Assembly (NCBI RefSeq): GCF_947507565.1
Contig: NC_089180.1
Location: 2,480,001 to 2,544,000, forward strand
Source: Oscarella lobularis
Lineage: Eukaryota > Porifera > Homoscleromorpha > Homosclerophorida > Oscarellidae
DNA: 64,000 bases
Direction: 5' to 3'
Positions 1 to 10,255 of this stretch are shown piece by piece. Position 1 is the stretch's first letter. Every line of letters starts with the position of its first letter. The position numbers and the translations under genes were made by a program. Under the pieces are notes generated by a model. The model was not told the origin of the DNA. It saw only the letters and a list, made by a program, of their open reading frames with translations, and made no database searches.

Positions 1-240
1 AAGAAATTCATAAAAGCTTCTTCTTTTTCTCTTATGCCCTGGTCTGGTCTTGTGCACCCGTGGTGTATTTGACATCAATCATACTTCTCAGTGTAGCTAA
101 TGCAGTAACAGTTATAAATCACTACTACTTACACAACAGCTGCCTACCAGCGGTCAACTCTTCTTCCTTTGAGAAACAGAAATAAGAGAACATTTCATCG
201 GGGTGGCATTTAATGAATTCCAAAAATCCTTCAAATAGCC

Positions 241-489
241 CGTACAGAAAAGATCGTGAGATCTCACGAGTCCTCGTGAGTCCTCTTAAATCTCATGTGG
301 CCTCACGAGTCCTCATGAAATCTTTCAGATTCTCGTGAGTCCTCATGAAATCGTTCCGATTCTCGTGATTCTCATGAAATCGATCGGAATCTTTCAGATT
401 CTCATGAGTCGTCATGAAATCTTTCAGATTCTAATGAGTACTCGTGAAATCTTTCAGATTCTCGTCAGTCCTAATAAAATCTTTCAGAT
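241..489. repeat. 30-bp minisatellite
   Basis: Imperfect tandem copies of a 30-bp unit built around ATGAAATCTTTCAGATTCTC, best preserved at about 380-489. The first copies (241-330) are more diverged. Read forward, the unit is open and would encode a 10-residue repeat, which explains the ORF that begins here; that ORF looks like a by-product of the array. Confidence 0.85.
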
Positions 490-1005
490 CAACGGTAATG
501 ATCTCTCATTTGATCACTCTACAAGTAACGCCAACAACTTATACAACTTGCGTTTCTCTCTTTTGCTGGCTTCTGCTGTTCTCTGGGGCATGTGGATAGG
601 CTGCCTTGGAAGCAGACGTGCACGGAACAAGAAGGTTTACCCTATTCCGTCGTATTCTTCGTCGAATTGTTTGTCATCGCCGACTCTTGACTCAACGGAG
701 GAGAGTGTGGCGGTAAGACCCAGTAACAGCGAACCCGAAGGGTCACGCGGCGGCAAAGATGGAGCGAAACTACTTTGACTTGGGGAAAGGAACCGGAAAG
801 GTACGACACTCCAGTTCATCTTTTCGTTCCCAGATTCAGTCATGTAAATTACGACGATTTTCAACCATTCCCGGTGCACTTTATTACGATTTATTCGCAT
901 GTGTAAAAAACAGAAAGCCGACATTGTCGCGCAGTTCGCCGACCCTTAACAGAAACAAAACTATTTATAATTATATGCAGCGCAAATGTCTCACTGTCTC
1001 AAAGT
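490..1005. other. No supported gene
   Basis: An open frame leaves the 30-bp array and runs to 778. It contains one hydrophobic stretch (about 545-600) followed by an Arg/Lys-rich segment, which could be a membrane exon, but it has no homology I recognise and no clear splice signals. Nothing else is seen. Confidence 0.4.
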
Positions 1006-1225
1006 TGTTACCGTATTATGTGGGAAATTGTCGTCCGGGACTGCAGCCCGTGACGATAATGGCCCCTCCCTTGTAAGTTATAATAGTCTGTACCCGTGTG
1101 ATCAGTTAGTTCAGTGAGTTCAGTTAGTGTTGTCCGGTGTAGTGTAGCGTCGAGTGAGTGTGTGCGACCGACTAAGAATACAACGACTGAGCGCTCATTC
1201 GAATCGCCAGCAAGATTTCGCGACA
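1006..1225 (+). mobile_element. Putative 5' LTR of Gypsy element 1
   Basis: The boundary is inferred. The right edge is placed at the CA (1224-1225) one base before a primer-binding site. The left edge is placed at a TGTT (1006) upstream of a TATAATA box near 1080. No second LTR lies in the window to confirm the limits. Confidence 0.35.
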
Positions 1226-1226
1226 T

Positions 1227-1249
1227 TGGTGACAGGATCGCGATTCGAA
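1227..1249 (+). promoter_or_regulatory. Retrotransposon primer-binding site, 23 nt
   Basis: The segment starts with TGG and its reverse complement parses as the 3' end of a tRNA: T-loop TTCGAAT, five T-stem bases, seven acceptor bases TCCTGTC, discriminator A and CCA. It follows the inferred LTR and lies 86 bp before the gag ATG. The acceptor bases resemble animal tRNA-Leu with a mismatch, so the primer tRNA is not certain. Confidence 0.6.
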
Positions 1250-1334
1250 CCGACGCCTCTCGACTTTGCGTGGGAGGGAAGGAGGACGAAATTCGACGAG
1301 CGACGAGCGACGACTGACTGTGACAGGCGTTGGA

Positions 1335-2957
1335 ATGGCGAACAACGACGGAGGAGGCGGAGGAGGCGGAGGTCACGCACCTAAAATCGTCGCTCTCCCG
1401 TCGCTGTTCGAAGACGGCGTCGACGTTTGTGCAAATGCGAACCACTGGGACGATGACATGAAGGTTCGCGCGGCGCCGGCCTATCTGAGAGGACGAGCGG
1501 CGCTCGTCTACCGCGATTTTGACGATGGGCAGAAGGACACGTTGGATCACCTAAAGGAGGCTCTTATCGCAACACTAGCGCCGAATACCGCCGAGCGCAG
1601 ACGGATCGCGCGCCAGTATCTCTTCAGTCGTGGCGAAACCCTGATGTGGGACACGAGCGAGCCACTCCAGAAGTACGTGCGGAGGATCACCAGGCTGGTC
1701 GATCGAGGATTCCCAGAGTTAGCCGGAGACGCGCGAAAGAATATGCTAATTGAGCGGTTCACGGATGGACTTCCCGACGAGATCGCTAATGAGTTGCAGT
1801 TACACCCCGTTCCGGAAAAGACGCTGCAGGCTACGATGGACAGAGCGGAGGAATTGGTTCTTCACTGGAAGCGAAGGAATGCGATGCCGCAATGGCAAGT
1901 TGGAAACCGCCCGAAGGCAGTCGCAGCTGTCGGGATCGGGGAGGCGTCTGTCTGGGATCGATGGGAACCGACAACGGCGCCGCCGCCACCGCCCCTTTTC
2001 GAACAATCGTTGGAACCGACGCGCGCAGAGCCGAAAAAGCCAGAGAGACGCCAGCAGGAACGAAGGGATCGCAGTGAGGACCGGTTAGCATCAGCGCTTC
2101 TGAAGTTGGAAGAGAGATTGTCACGACTTGAAGCGGGAACGCCCCACGGCAGTGTCAGCGCAGTGAGTCACGCATCGACGACGAATACGCGGGCGACAAC
2201 GTCGCAAGAGTGTTTATTCTGTCATCAACCCGAACATATCGTTCGGGATTGCCCCCAAGCGAAGGCCGCGCGTGCGAATCAGCCGACCGACGCGAGCCAG
2301 ACCGATACGAGAACGTGCTACCGTTGTAAGCAGCCGGGTCACAACGCGCGTTATTGTCGCGCGCCGGAGCCAGTGGCACAGCAGCCCGAGGGTCAACCGA
2401 ACGCAAGGAGCGATTTACGAACGACGATGCAAGGACAATCCGTTAATATGATTAACCCTGTTTGTCACGTGAAAGGCGCGCTTAGCTCGATCGTGGCCGA
2501 AGGTAAAGTGGAAGACGTCGAGGCGGAATTTCTGATAGATACAGGTGCGAGACCATCGCTGTGTCCGAAATCGCTGATTAAGGATCTGAGTCAGTTGCGC
2601 GAAGGATCTCATATCGTGAAGATCGACAACACTAGTATACTCGTTGTGGGTCGATTGAAAATGCTCGTGCAGTTAGGAAACTGGTCGGCGGAACACGATT
2701 TTCTCGTGACGACGTTGGATCTTAGTGGGCCTGTCTTGGGATTTGACTTTTTATCGAAGTATGAAATGGATGTGCAATGCCGACGAAATGAATCGATGCT
2801 CGTTTGGGGAAAGAACGCCGTTCCACTATCGACACCACCATTTGATGAAGAACCGTGCTACGTTGCGTTAGCTGAAGATGTGACGATGAAACGGGACGAA
2901 ATTACAGTCGTGCGCGCAAGAGTCGTCAACAAGGCTGGAAAACCTGTTCGCGGATAA
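1335..2957 (+). CDS. Gypsy (Ty3) retrotransposon gag-protease, element 1
   Basis: This ORF encodes the structural (gag) protein and aspartic protease of a Ty3/Gypsy LTR retrotransposon. The ATG at 1335 opens with a Gly-rich N-terminus; upstream in-frame codons have no ATG. Residues about 60-200 form the capsid-like gag region. Two CX2CX4HX4C zinc knuckles begin at residues 293 and 328, and the retropepsin active site D-T-G-A lies at residues 402-405. A TAA at 2955 stops the frame in the linker before reverse transcriptase, but the same frame stays open to 3060 with plausible linker sequence, so the stop is probably a nonsense mutation. Reverse transcriptase, RNase H and integrase are missing because a Tigger element begins at 3063. 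Family assignment is firm; activity is excluded. Confidence 0.9.
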   Translation: MANNDGGGGGGGGHAPKIVALPSLFEDGVDVCANANHWDDDMKVRAAPAYLRGRAALVYRDFDDGQKDTLDHLKEALIATLAPNTAERRRIARQYLFSRGETLMWDTSEPLQKYVRRITRLVDRGFPELAGDARKNMLIERFTDGLPDEIANELQLHPVPEKTLQATMDRAEELVLHWKRRNAMPQWQVGNRPKAVAAVGIGEASVWDRWEPTTAPPPPPLFEQSLEPTRAEPKKPERRQQERRDRSEDRLASALLKLEERLSRLEAGTPHGSVSAVSHASTTNTRATTSQECLFCHQPEHIVRDCPQAKAARANQPTDASQTDTRTCYRCKQPGHNARYCRAPEPVAQQPEGQPNARSDLRTTMQGQSVNMINPVCHVKGALSSIVAEGKVEDVEAEFLIDTGARPSLCPKSLIKDLSQLREGSHIVKIDNTSILVVGRLKMLVQLGNWSAEHDFLVTTLDLSGPVLGFDFLSKYEMDVQCRRNESMLVWGKNAVPLSTPPFDEEPCYVALAEDVTMKRDEITVVRARVVNKAGKPVRG

Positions 2958-3060
2958 GGAGTGCGCTTGTTAGAGCCGAATGCGAAGTTTGTTGAGAACA
3001 GAGGAGTCATGCCTGCGCGCGTGTTAGTCGACACGGAAAAAGGGACGGTTTCAGTTCAAC
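2958..3060 (+). pseudogene. Continuation of Gypsy 1 pol after the stop
   Basis: The frame reopens directly after the TAA and runs about 34 codons through sequence typical of the linker between protease and reverse transcriptase, ending at the TA (3061-3062) that borders the Tigger terminus. It marks the insertion point of that element. Confidence 0.65.
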
Positions 3061-3062
3061 TA

Positions 3063-3850
3063 CAGTAGAACCTCAAAAATGCGACCAGGCACGGGATTGA
3101 GTCAGCTGGTCGCATTTCTGAGGTGGTCTCTTTTTCAAATATTGCGTGGGTGTCAACTTCTAACGTGCGCTACCTAGACTTTATTTTTTAAAGTAATCAT
3201 CCAACGTGGACTGATGTCCAGACAGCCTTTCTTTCAATAAAGCGTTTTGGAATATGTCTTTAGTCTGATAGAGATGGGAAATTACTTGTTCAAGGTTTTT
3301 TTCTCTGCGGCAAAGGTCGTCAAATCATCAATGATGGTCAGCGCTTGGGAAAAGTTCTTCACGCGGCACACAATTTCGTCTTCGTCACCGCTGTCGTTAT
3401 CTTCTATTAGGTCGCCTTGGCTATTTCCTTCTACGAACTCCGATAGCAATTCATCTTCCCACCCTTTCGCTAACTCCTCAGTGGGGATTTCAGAATCAAT
3501 TTCGGCGTATTCAGCTACGGAGCAAGGATCAGATACATCCAAACACTCTAGCGAAGACGTAAGCAGCGCGTCTACATCTTCATCATCGTCGGCACAGTCC
3601 GCAATATCATTTCTTTCGCCTTCCGCTATTTCAAAGCCCCCTTTTCTGAAGCATTTTCTGACTGTGTCGGCTTTGACTTTTTTAACAGCTTCTTTAATCC
3701 AATAGCAAGCGTTTAAAACGTTGATGCTTTTTGCTATTGTTTCAGCGCCTTGGCCACTTTCTATCTTGCTCAAGACATTTCGAAGAACGAAATTGCGGTA
3801 GTGACATTTTACGTTCCTAGAGACACGCGCAAAACAACAACGTTACTGAC
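3063..3850 (-). mobile_element. Tigger/pogo DNA transposon A, truncated
   Basis: The terminus begins CAGTAGAACCTC next to TA (3061-3062), as in Tc1/mariner-pogo elements, and the subterminal bases GCGACCAG...CTGGTCGC form an inverted repeat. Inside, on the minus strand, is the C-terminal third of a Tigger-type transposase. The opposite terminus is not found; the element decays above 3850. It interrupts Gypsy element 1, so it is younger than that insertion. Confidence 0.75.
3282..3840 (-). pseudogene. Tigger transposase C-terminal region
   Basis: The 163-codon frame 3282-3773 carries the signature of the Tigger (jerky-like) C-terminus: a segment with YWIKEAVKKVKADT leading to CFRKGGF, then a long Asp/Glu-rich tail. 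The frame continues upstream through KCHYRNFVLRNV, the region just after the DDE domain, and decays before the catalytic aspartates. The catalytic core is absent, so this is a remnant. Confidence 0.75.
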
Positions 3851-6365
3851 GCTACACGGCATGTTGCAGAGCTTGTGGAGAACCAAGAGAGAGCTGAATC
3901 TCGGCAGGAAGAGTAGTTGAGCCTAGGGCAAACTCGCTCAAACTATCCAAGAAGCTCTGGACAACGTCTTTTTCGATTGTGACATTAATAAGCGCGGCAT
4001 TGTCTTTGGCCGTAAGACCATATAACATCTATGGTGAGACGACGTAGCCATACGTATGTCAGGACTTTGAGAGATCGCTTGCGCAGACAAGACAATGCTA
4101 TTGTAATATCAACTATGTTTAGAAATGACCCTTTCTGTCGCCATGCAGGTCAAAAACTACGATTGCGACGATATAAATACGTTTCCGTGCGCAAGGGTTC
4201 GACTCGTTAGTTCGTCCACTTCTGTTCTGGCGAGAAAAGGGCAAATTTATCCTTTAACATAGGAGCGTGTTCCGGATATTGGATTCAGCTGACTGCTGGC
4301 GAAGAGAACTCCCTAAACAGCAAAACAATCAAAGCAGGGAGTGCGCGCAAAGTCTACGAGAAGCTTACCGTAAGGGCGAAAAGTGGAAATGGTACCACTG
4401 GAGCGGGAGACAACGCCGAATGCACCTCACACTGAACTTCACCCGCAGAGCGCGCATGCGCGGCCTTAGCCTGAAATCGTCCAGTGAAGAAGAAAATAAA
4501 GAATGGTAGAAATCATCTTCGTCTGATTGACGCTGCGGTTTGGACGTTTGCCAAAATCATGCCGCCTGTTCACACATTCCAAAGCTTCTCTTCCATTGCG
4601 GCTCTTCTTCGAACAGCTGTTAATGAAATTTTCAAGCAGTTTGAGCATTGACGCAAGCTTTTTACGGGACCAAGTGGCATCATATATTTAAATTTCGTCG
4701 ACGTTTTCCAACTTCTTTACCTAATTAATTAAGGTGGAAGGGGGTGTGGTTAGGGGCGAGGTTGGTTCTTATTAGTTTTATGAATAAAGGTAACGTCACA
4801 AAGTAGACATGAAATAAAAAATTACTCGATAAAACAACTGGCATTTATTAGAGAATCTTCACAGGGGACCCGCGCGCTAGTATGGCTTAGGGTTGGTGTA
4901 GGGTCAGGTACATCGAAAAACTCTTTTTGAGGTATGGGCGAAATATGTGTGACTGTGAATGTTATGTGAAGCCGCCCAACGCCGGAGGCGTGCGAGACAG
5001 AGGAACGGGTACCCCGTCTCGACTTTACGGTAGTCTAAGCTACCGGAAAAACTGTTTGGAAAATGCTAAATTAGCCGGGACTTTTTTGCGTTTAGACGTG
5101 GGACGCACTGTAACGACTATATATCCGTTGAAGACGTGTACACGTATTCTAAAAGGAAAGGTATTCTACGACTACACGCATTCAACGGGGTATGCACGAG
5201 ATGCCTACAGCACTTAGCTGGAATTTGACCATTATTAGACATAAAGAAAGAGGAGGACTTGGCCAACCAAGTCAATAGATAAAAGGGAAACTGAAGCATA
5301 TTTAATAACATTTTTCTTAATTTATCCGCGTAATTGGGGAAGACGAGGCGGAGGAGAAATGTCATTTCGAGGATTTTTACCGCAATTTATATATTGTAAA
5401 AGGGAAATGATCTCGGCCATACAGCCATTCATATGATACATTAAAAACTGAAAGAGATAGCCTTAGCCTTAAGCATACTTTTCCTAACAGTATATGCATA
5501 GATATATATAAAAACTGTCATACCTCTGCACGTTCAGCACTCTCTGAGGAGCCTTCGGAACAATAGGTACTATTACAAATGCTCCAGTATCTTTTATTAC
5601 CTTTGTATAGGGTTGTATATTCTGGTAAATGTAAAGAGAGAGCAACTACATGGGTTGGCTTGCAGTTGGCCTTCACAGCAGCTCCACTTGCTCAAAAAAT
5701 TCGAAACTGATGGGCCAAATCTGTGGATGAAGCACCTTTGAATTCGCCCTATTTAGTACATGTATCTGTGTATTCTATGTAGTCTGAGCGACCCCAGCAG
5801 AAATCATTATTGTACCTCTCGGATTGCCTTGGCTTTTTGACACCGTCTTTGCGTGGACATCTCCAAGCTACACGTTGTGGATAGCCAGGCCAAACAACTT
5901 TGCGGCATTGACGGACACACGCATACGTGATGATCCGCCAGAAGACGATGTCATCGCAGCCACGCTACGGTTGTACAGGCATCATGCACAGTTCTGACTA
6001 ATTCAACGTAGCCGATAAAAGGTTGGTCTCCTTGCGCTGGAACTGCACGAGCTATATCACAGGATTCAACGCGGTGTATGCAACTTTAATACGGATGAAG
6101 CAATAAATGAATTTGTAGGTTTGAATCCTCGTGAGGCGCCGAAGCGTAGTACACTTTCTTCTGAGCATTACTCTACTTAGTAACTGACCCAGCGTGCTAC
6201 CGGTAGTACACGTCCTTCACTATAACCCGTCACATGATTCGCTGTGCTGCCATTGCCTTGTCTCTTCTCGCGTTTCCCGACGTTTATCAAGAGCTTTTCC
6301 GCTATCGTTCGCCTCAGTGCTTGCTGCGATCATCCGTGCATTCTTGTCTCTTCTTTCCCGGTTTG
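3851..6365. other. No recognised gene
   Basis: Several short open frames occur (4267-4509 +, 4466-4648 -, 4927-5217 +) without homology I recognise or convincing exon structure. The interval is AT-rich with TTAATTAATTA runs near 4725. It may contain decayed parts of the flanking transposons. Confidence 0.4.
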
Positions 6366-6369
6366 CGAG

Positions 6370-6890
6370 AAGGCTTCTGAATCGGCTTCGACTACAGCGC
6401 GGCTCGGCTCCTTTTGTCTAATCGCAACCGCCTCGTCTCATACCGCTATGATTAACAACTATCTAGCCAAGAAGAGAGCGTGCGGTCGCCTTGGGGCCCA
6501 ATCCGTTCGGAAGCGCGCTCCCCGATGCACCTAAGCCCGTTCGGAGTCATTCCGAAGAGCAATCAACCGGGTCGGTGGCGCTTGATTGTAGATTTGTCGT
6601 TTCCTCACAGTCAAAGAGTGAGCGATGGCATCTTGCTGGCGCTGGCCTCACTGCGTTTTATCAGAATTGATGATGTCGGTTTTTGTCCGCCTTCAGGGGT
6701 CCTGTTGACCTTGCGAGACTGCGTATAGGATGATTCCCGTTCACCGCGTCGATTCGGCGTCACTAGAGTTGCTTTGGCATAGGGACGTGTTTGTCGATGC
6801 TACGCTCCCGTTTGGCTTGCGTTCGGCTACAAAAATTTCGGCAGTTGCCTTAACCATTAGAGGTTTGTCTAAACCTCATTATAGCAGTCG
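6370..6890 (+). pseudogene. DIRS-like retrotransposon reverse transcriptase, N-terminal half
   Basis: Three forward frames together give the conserved start of the DIRS-type reverse transcriptase: an INNYLAKKRACGR segment near 6447-6490, then SPFGVIPKSNQPGRWRLIVD (6532-6591), VSDGI, RIDDV, a MIPVHRVD segment at 6730 and the LPFGLRSA-TKI block near 6810. At least two frameshifts separate them, and the central catalytic block is deleted between about 6700 and 6730. DIRS elements use a tyrosine recombinase instead of an integrase; none follows here, but a matching one is found at 26.6 kb. Confidence 0.8.
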
Positions 6891-7014
6891 TAACCGTTTG
6901 CCTGTAATCTCTGCATGTCTGAAATGAATCGTTTTGCCTGATCTGCAACCTGTTACTTGCATAAACGCAAATTGTTGGACCATCCTTCCCTATCAGACAT
7001 TATATTAACTTGCA

Positions 7015-7239
7015 GTGGTACTTTGGACAAAACATCACATTTCAAAGCTACGACAAGAAGGTGCTTGGGCAACCCAAGCTGAAATCCACGCAACTGCAAT
7101 ACTTTTTCAAATTGACGTCAGTATATTTACATGGATGGGTAAAGAGTGGACGTGGAATACATACAAACCGAAGTTTGATATAACTGTTTCGGCGCTAATT
7201 AGGCTGTCCGTTAACAGAATAGAGATACAACATTATTGA
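7015..7239 (+). pseudogene. OTU-like cysteine protease fragment
   Basis: A 74-codon frame matching the C-terminal half of OTU domains: HISKLRQEGAWATQAEIHAT followed by an IDVSIFTW strand and an EWTWNTYKP loop. OTU domains are deubiquitinases, and are often captured in animal Helitrons and other large elements. The N-terminal catalytic Cys segment and the final catalytic His are not visible. It sits 80 bp from a PIF1 helicase tail on the other strand, which fits debris of a Helitron-like element. Confidence 0.6.
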
Positions 7240-7317
7240 AACTACTGAAAAGACAGACTCCGTACGTTCGGCTAGTTTCGCTAAGCGTCGATATTCTCTT
7301 GAACGTAGTTTATACCT

Positions 7318-7500
7318 TTAGAACTTGTTTAAATGAGCAATACGCTCAAAATCTAAGCTTTGAATTAGGCAGTCATCTAAATTACGCACTTGAGATAACG
7401 CAACGTACGTAATTCCCGGTGCAAAATTTCGCTGCCCAATATTGATTACGGCCTTTTCAAGAGTGACAAGTCCCTGCTGCCGTCGCCCCGCTTTTGGCTG
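7318..7500 (-). pseudogene. PIF1-like helicase C-terminal fragment
   Basis: The frame reads VTLEKAVINIGQRNFAPGIT, then YVALSQVRNLDDCLIQSLDF, the last conserved motif (VI) of PIF1-type superfamily 1B helicases found in Helitrons. Only the tail is present; Walker motifs are missing. Its upstream edge abuts a reverse-transcriptase fragment on the other strand at about 7500. Confidence 0.7.
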
Positions 7501-7502
7501 GT

Positions 7503-7690
7503 GCAATGCTGATCGCACTCAAGAAGGGTATTTCGTATGTCCGACTGATAGCGGTTGGAAATAGTTTTTGGCGTCTCGTCGCTAAAGCAGCAGCGTCGGT
7601 CCTTGAGAGCAAGATTGCTTCGAAAATGTCACCATATTAGTTTGGAGTGTGCACGCCGAGCGGGACCGACGTGATTGTGAATCTTAGTCA
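7503..7690 (+). pseudogene. Non-LTR retrotransposon reverse transcriptase fragment
   Basis: The forward frame from 7503 gives LIALKKG, then a run equivalent to RPIAVGNSFWRLVAKAAASV and a SKMSPY*FGVCTPSG block, the finger region of a reverse transcriptase closely resembling the minus-strand copy at 22.5-23.1 kb. One in-frame stop (TAG) replaces the residue before FGV. The palm catalytic motifs are missing. Confidence 0.65.
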
Positions 7691-8600
7691 GCGTGTACTC
7701 CGAAACCATTCGAGTTGGTGAGCTTTTCCCCCGACTGTCCTTCCGCGGAATGCTCCGAAACTTCGTTAACGCCAATCCGGATGATGTAGACGTTTCTGGT
7801 TCTTCCCTCGTTGTACTTCGAGACGCGACGATCGTCTGGAACTGAGTTCCACGGAAGCCAGCACGTTTGGATTTAGATTTTCAGCCTATTTTACAGCAAT
7901 AACGACAACTCAAGCGAGAAAAGGCGAGAGAATGTGAGGAGAAGATGCGCGCGCGTTAGCGAAAAAGAAACGTCTTTGAAATCTGCGTATCTATAAGTTT
8001 TTAAGCTTCACCTGCGCCTAAGTTTTTGTATGTCAGAACGCATCGGCCTAGTGAATGAAACAGCACAGAATCAAATAATTGTCGAGATAGAAAAACCATT
8101 TCTAACTAATTCTTTTAACGGATACCACGTTTTGGCGCTGCCATGACTTTTCCTTTTGCGCCGTTGATCAAAAGCTCTATTTTATTGGCATAAGAACTAA
8201 CAACGTTTTATGTCTCGGACCCACCCCAAAAATAGTTTAGGCTTTAATCTGGCGATGCATTCGAGAGGCTCCTCGCGAAATTTAGGTTGATATAGCTTCT
8301 TGTAGACTTTGAAAGTAATTGATAAATGGAACTGCATGTACATAACCGTGTATTTATACTTATCGTGTAATTAATTGCAAAAATTAAAGACCTCACATAG
8401 ATTGTGTACTGTCCGCATTTGATGATGATGCGGTGCCGATTGACAAAGACCTCTGTCGCGTCAATGGGATGCCAAGTGGGAATTGTGTGCGTATCCGTGT
8501 CTTATGAGTGGAGCGATCCTCTGATTGCGTTCAAGAGAAGTGCACTGTGATCCAGATGATAGCTGGGTTTAAGCTCTCGAATTACTATATTCTGTATATA
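7691..8600. other. No recognised gene
   Basis: No open frame with recognisable homology. The start (7691-7860) may be residual reverse-transcriptase sequence. The rest is AT-rich with no repeats I can define. Confidence 0.4.
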
Positions 8601-8601
8601 T

Positions 8602-8925
8602 TTAAATAAACGCCGTGTCTCGCAAAACATCAAACTGTTGCAAAGAATTGGGGCAGAAGGAGCCAAAAGGTTTGAGATTGATAGATAGTTCTTTGTTGAT
8701 AGGGATGCGCTCTAAATGAAATCCCTTTTGGGTGTAGACAAAGAAGTCGCCCCATTTTCTTCCTGTGACTCCTAGTTGTCCCTGTACTTGAAAGTAATAA
8801 TCGTGCGAAGTTGCTAGCTGGATGTCGCCGTCTACAAGTCCGAGATAAAAGTTGTCCATGGAAGCTGCTTCTTGTGGACTAGCATTTCGCTGAGAGTATG
8901 GGCATTTGATTTCAAGTAGGCCATC
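8602..8925 (-). CDS. YqaJ-like exonuclease, last exon
   Basis: The exon opens after a splice acceptor (TTTTTTAG at 8926-8933) and encodes DGLLEIKCPYSQRNASPQEA, then SHDYYFQVQGQLGVTGRKWG and a DFFVYTQKG block, ending at a stop at 8602. This is the conserved core of the YqaJ/lambda-exonuclease fold: the E-x-K (EIK) metal-binding motif is intact and the Q-x-Q strand follows. Such genes are multicopy in sponge and cnidarian genomes and are probably linked to mobile elements. Upstream exons are not visible. Open frame intact for the exon; status of the full gene unknown. Confidence 0.7.
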   Translation of the reverse strand, partial: DGLLEIKCPYSQRNASPQEAASMDNFYLGLVDGDIQLATSHDYYFQVQGQLGVTGRKWGDFFVYTQKGFHLERIPINKELSINLKPFGSFCPNSLQQFDVLRDTAFI

Positions 8926-9048
8926 CTAAAAAATAACCACTTAAAAAACACTATGCGTTTGGACTAGAACAATGACACCGTCAGGAGTTGCGCCTTTGTT
9001 GAATTTATTTACCAGATATTGCATCATTTATCAAAACGACTAGAAGGA

Positions 9049-9123
9049 AAAATGAGATACACTGTCGTTTTGGCCGCGTTAGCTGTTGGAAGTAAACTTC
9101 CTCCTTTGCTGATTTTTTTGTTA
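9049..9123 (+). pseudogene. Pogo-type transposase scrap
   Basis: The frame KMRYTVVLAALAVGSKLPPL followed by LIF matches the start of the pogo/Tigger DDE domain. It is only about 25 codons and directly abuts the broken end of the Gypsy 2 integrase at about 9124. Confidence 0.6.
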
Positions 9124-9819
9124 AAGGCTCCGGAAGCGAACTGGGGACCGTTGTCGGACCTCAACACTTTCGGGATTCCATTTCTTCCGAAAATTGACTT
9201 GAGGTGCTCGATGACTGAGCTTGACGTAGTCGCCTCGAGCTTCGCGATCTCGGGATACCTTGAGAGGTAATCGACAACGAGCAGGTACTGGCTTCCGGAA
9301 TATTCGAACAATTCTGTCCCGACCGTGTGCCAAGGGTATGCAGGGCTTTCCGTTGCGATCATAGGCTCAACCGGATTTGGCCTTTCTAACTTGCAAACGT
9401 CGCAGTTTTCGACGAGGGATTTGATCTCTTCTGCCAACCCAGGCCACCATACCGACTCTTGAGCTCTTGCCCGACATTTGACAATGCCCAAGTGGCCTGT
9501 GTGGATCTTTTCCAAGATTTCGTGACGTAAGGTTGCAGGAACGATGATTCGTGATCCCCTCAGCAACAGTCCGTTCTGAACCGTTATTTCTCCGGCGAAG
9601 GGTATTCTGCGCTGGCCATCCCTCCCTCGCAAAAGTGGCGATGAGGCGGCAATCCGGATCGGCTTTCTGCGCGTTCTTGATTTCTTCGAGTTTCCCCGGC
9701 GTAGCTGGGAGATCAACGAGGAAGACGTCGAGATACGCATCAGCTTCTACGGTTAATTCCGCGGCGGCGCAATCCGAATTTGAAAGTGGAGTCCTGGACA
9801 ATGTGTCGGGTAGGTACAT
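9124..9819 (-). pseudogene. Gypsy 2 integrase, truncated
   Basis: Two overlapping frames (9367-9819 and 9024-9740) share this domain with a frameshift near 9600. The HHCC zinc finger is present (H-x3-H within EKIHTGHLGIVK, then CDVC-type cysteines). In the core, the first catalytic Asp position reads Glu (HTVGTELF); the second lies in RSDNGPQFASGAF. The sequence then changes abruptly at about 9124 to pogo-type sequence, so the catalytic Glu and C-terminal module are gone. Confidence 0.88.
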
Positions 9820-9880
9820 CCTTGATCCTGGGATGTGAAAAATCGTGAAATGATAGCGAGCTAACGCGAATGCGAAAGCG

Positions 9881-10255
9881 TTACACTCGCAGTGGCAGCT
9901 CGTCGAGGCGCTTATCTGGGCTCAACAACGGCACCAGTGGCTTGTGATCGGTGTGAATTTCGAATGTCGGCAAGCCGTAGAGATAATCATGGAAGCGCTT
10001 GCACGCCCACGTTAAGGCGAACGCTTCTTTCTCAATTTGCGCGTAGCGCTGCTGTGTCGCGTCCATTGAATGAGAGGCATAGGCAATCGGTTTGAGGTCG
10101 CCGGACGTCTGGCGTTGCAAAATAACCGCTCCTATTCCAAACGAGGACGCATCGGCGGACACCACAGTTTCTGCTTGTGGATCGTAATGAGCTAAGACGG
10201 ATTCTGAAACTAACACGTCTTTGATTCTCTTGAAGGCTGTGACTTGGGCATCGCT
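9881..10255 (-). pseudogene. Gypsy 2 RNase H
   Basis: Continues the reverse-transcriptase frame after the TGA. It shows the RNase H motifs SADASSFGIGAVILQ (first Asp), the EKEAFALTWA helix (catalytic Glu) and HTDHKPLV (Asp). The frame ends at 9881 by a frameshift in the tether to integrase. Confidence 0.9.

Noticed and set aside
335-778. 147-residue open frame with a hydrophobic segment
   Set aside because: Its first third is the translated 30-bp minisatellite and the rest has no recognised homology, splice signals or support as a gene.
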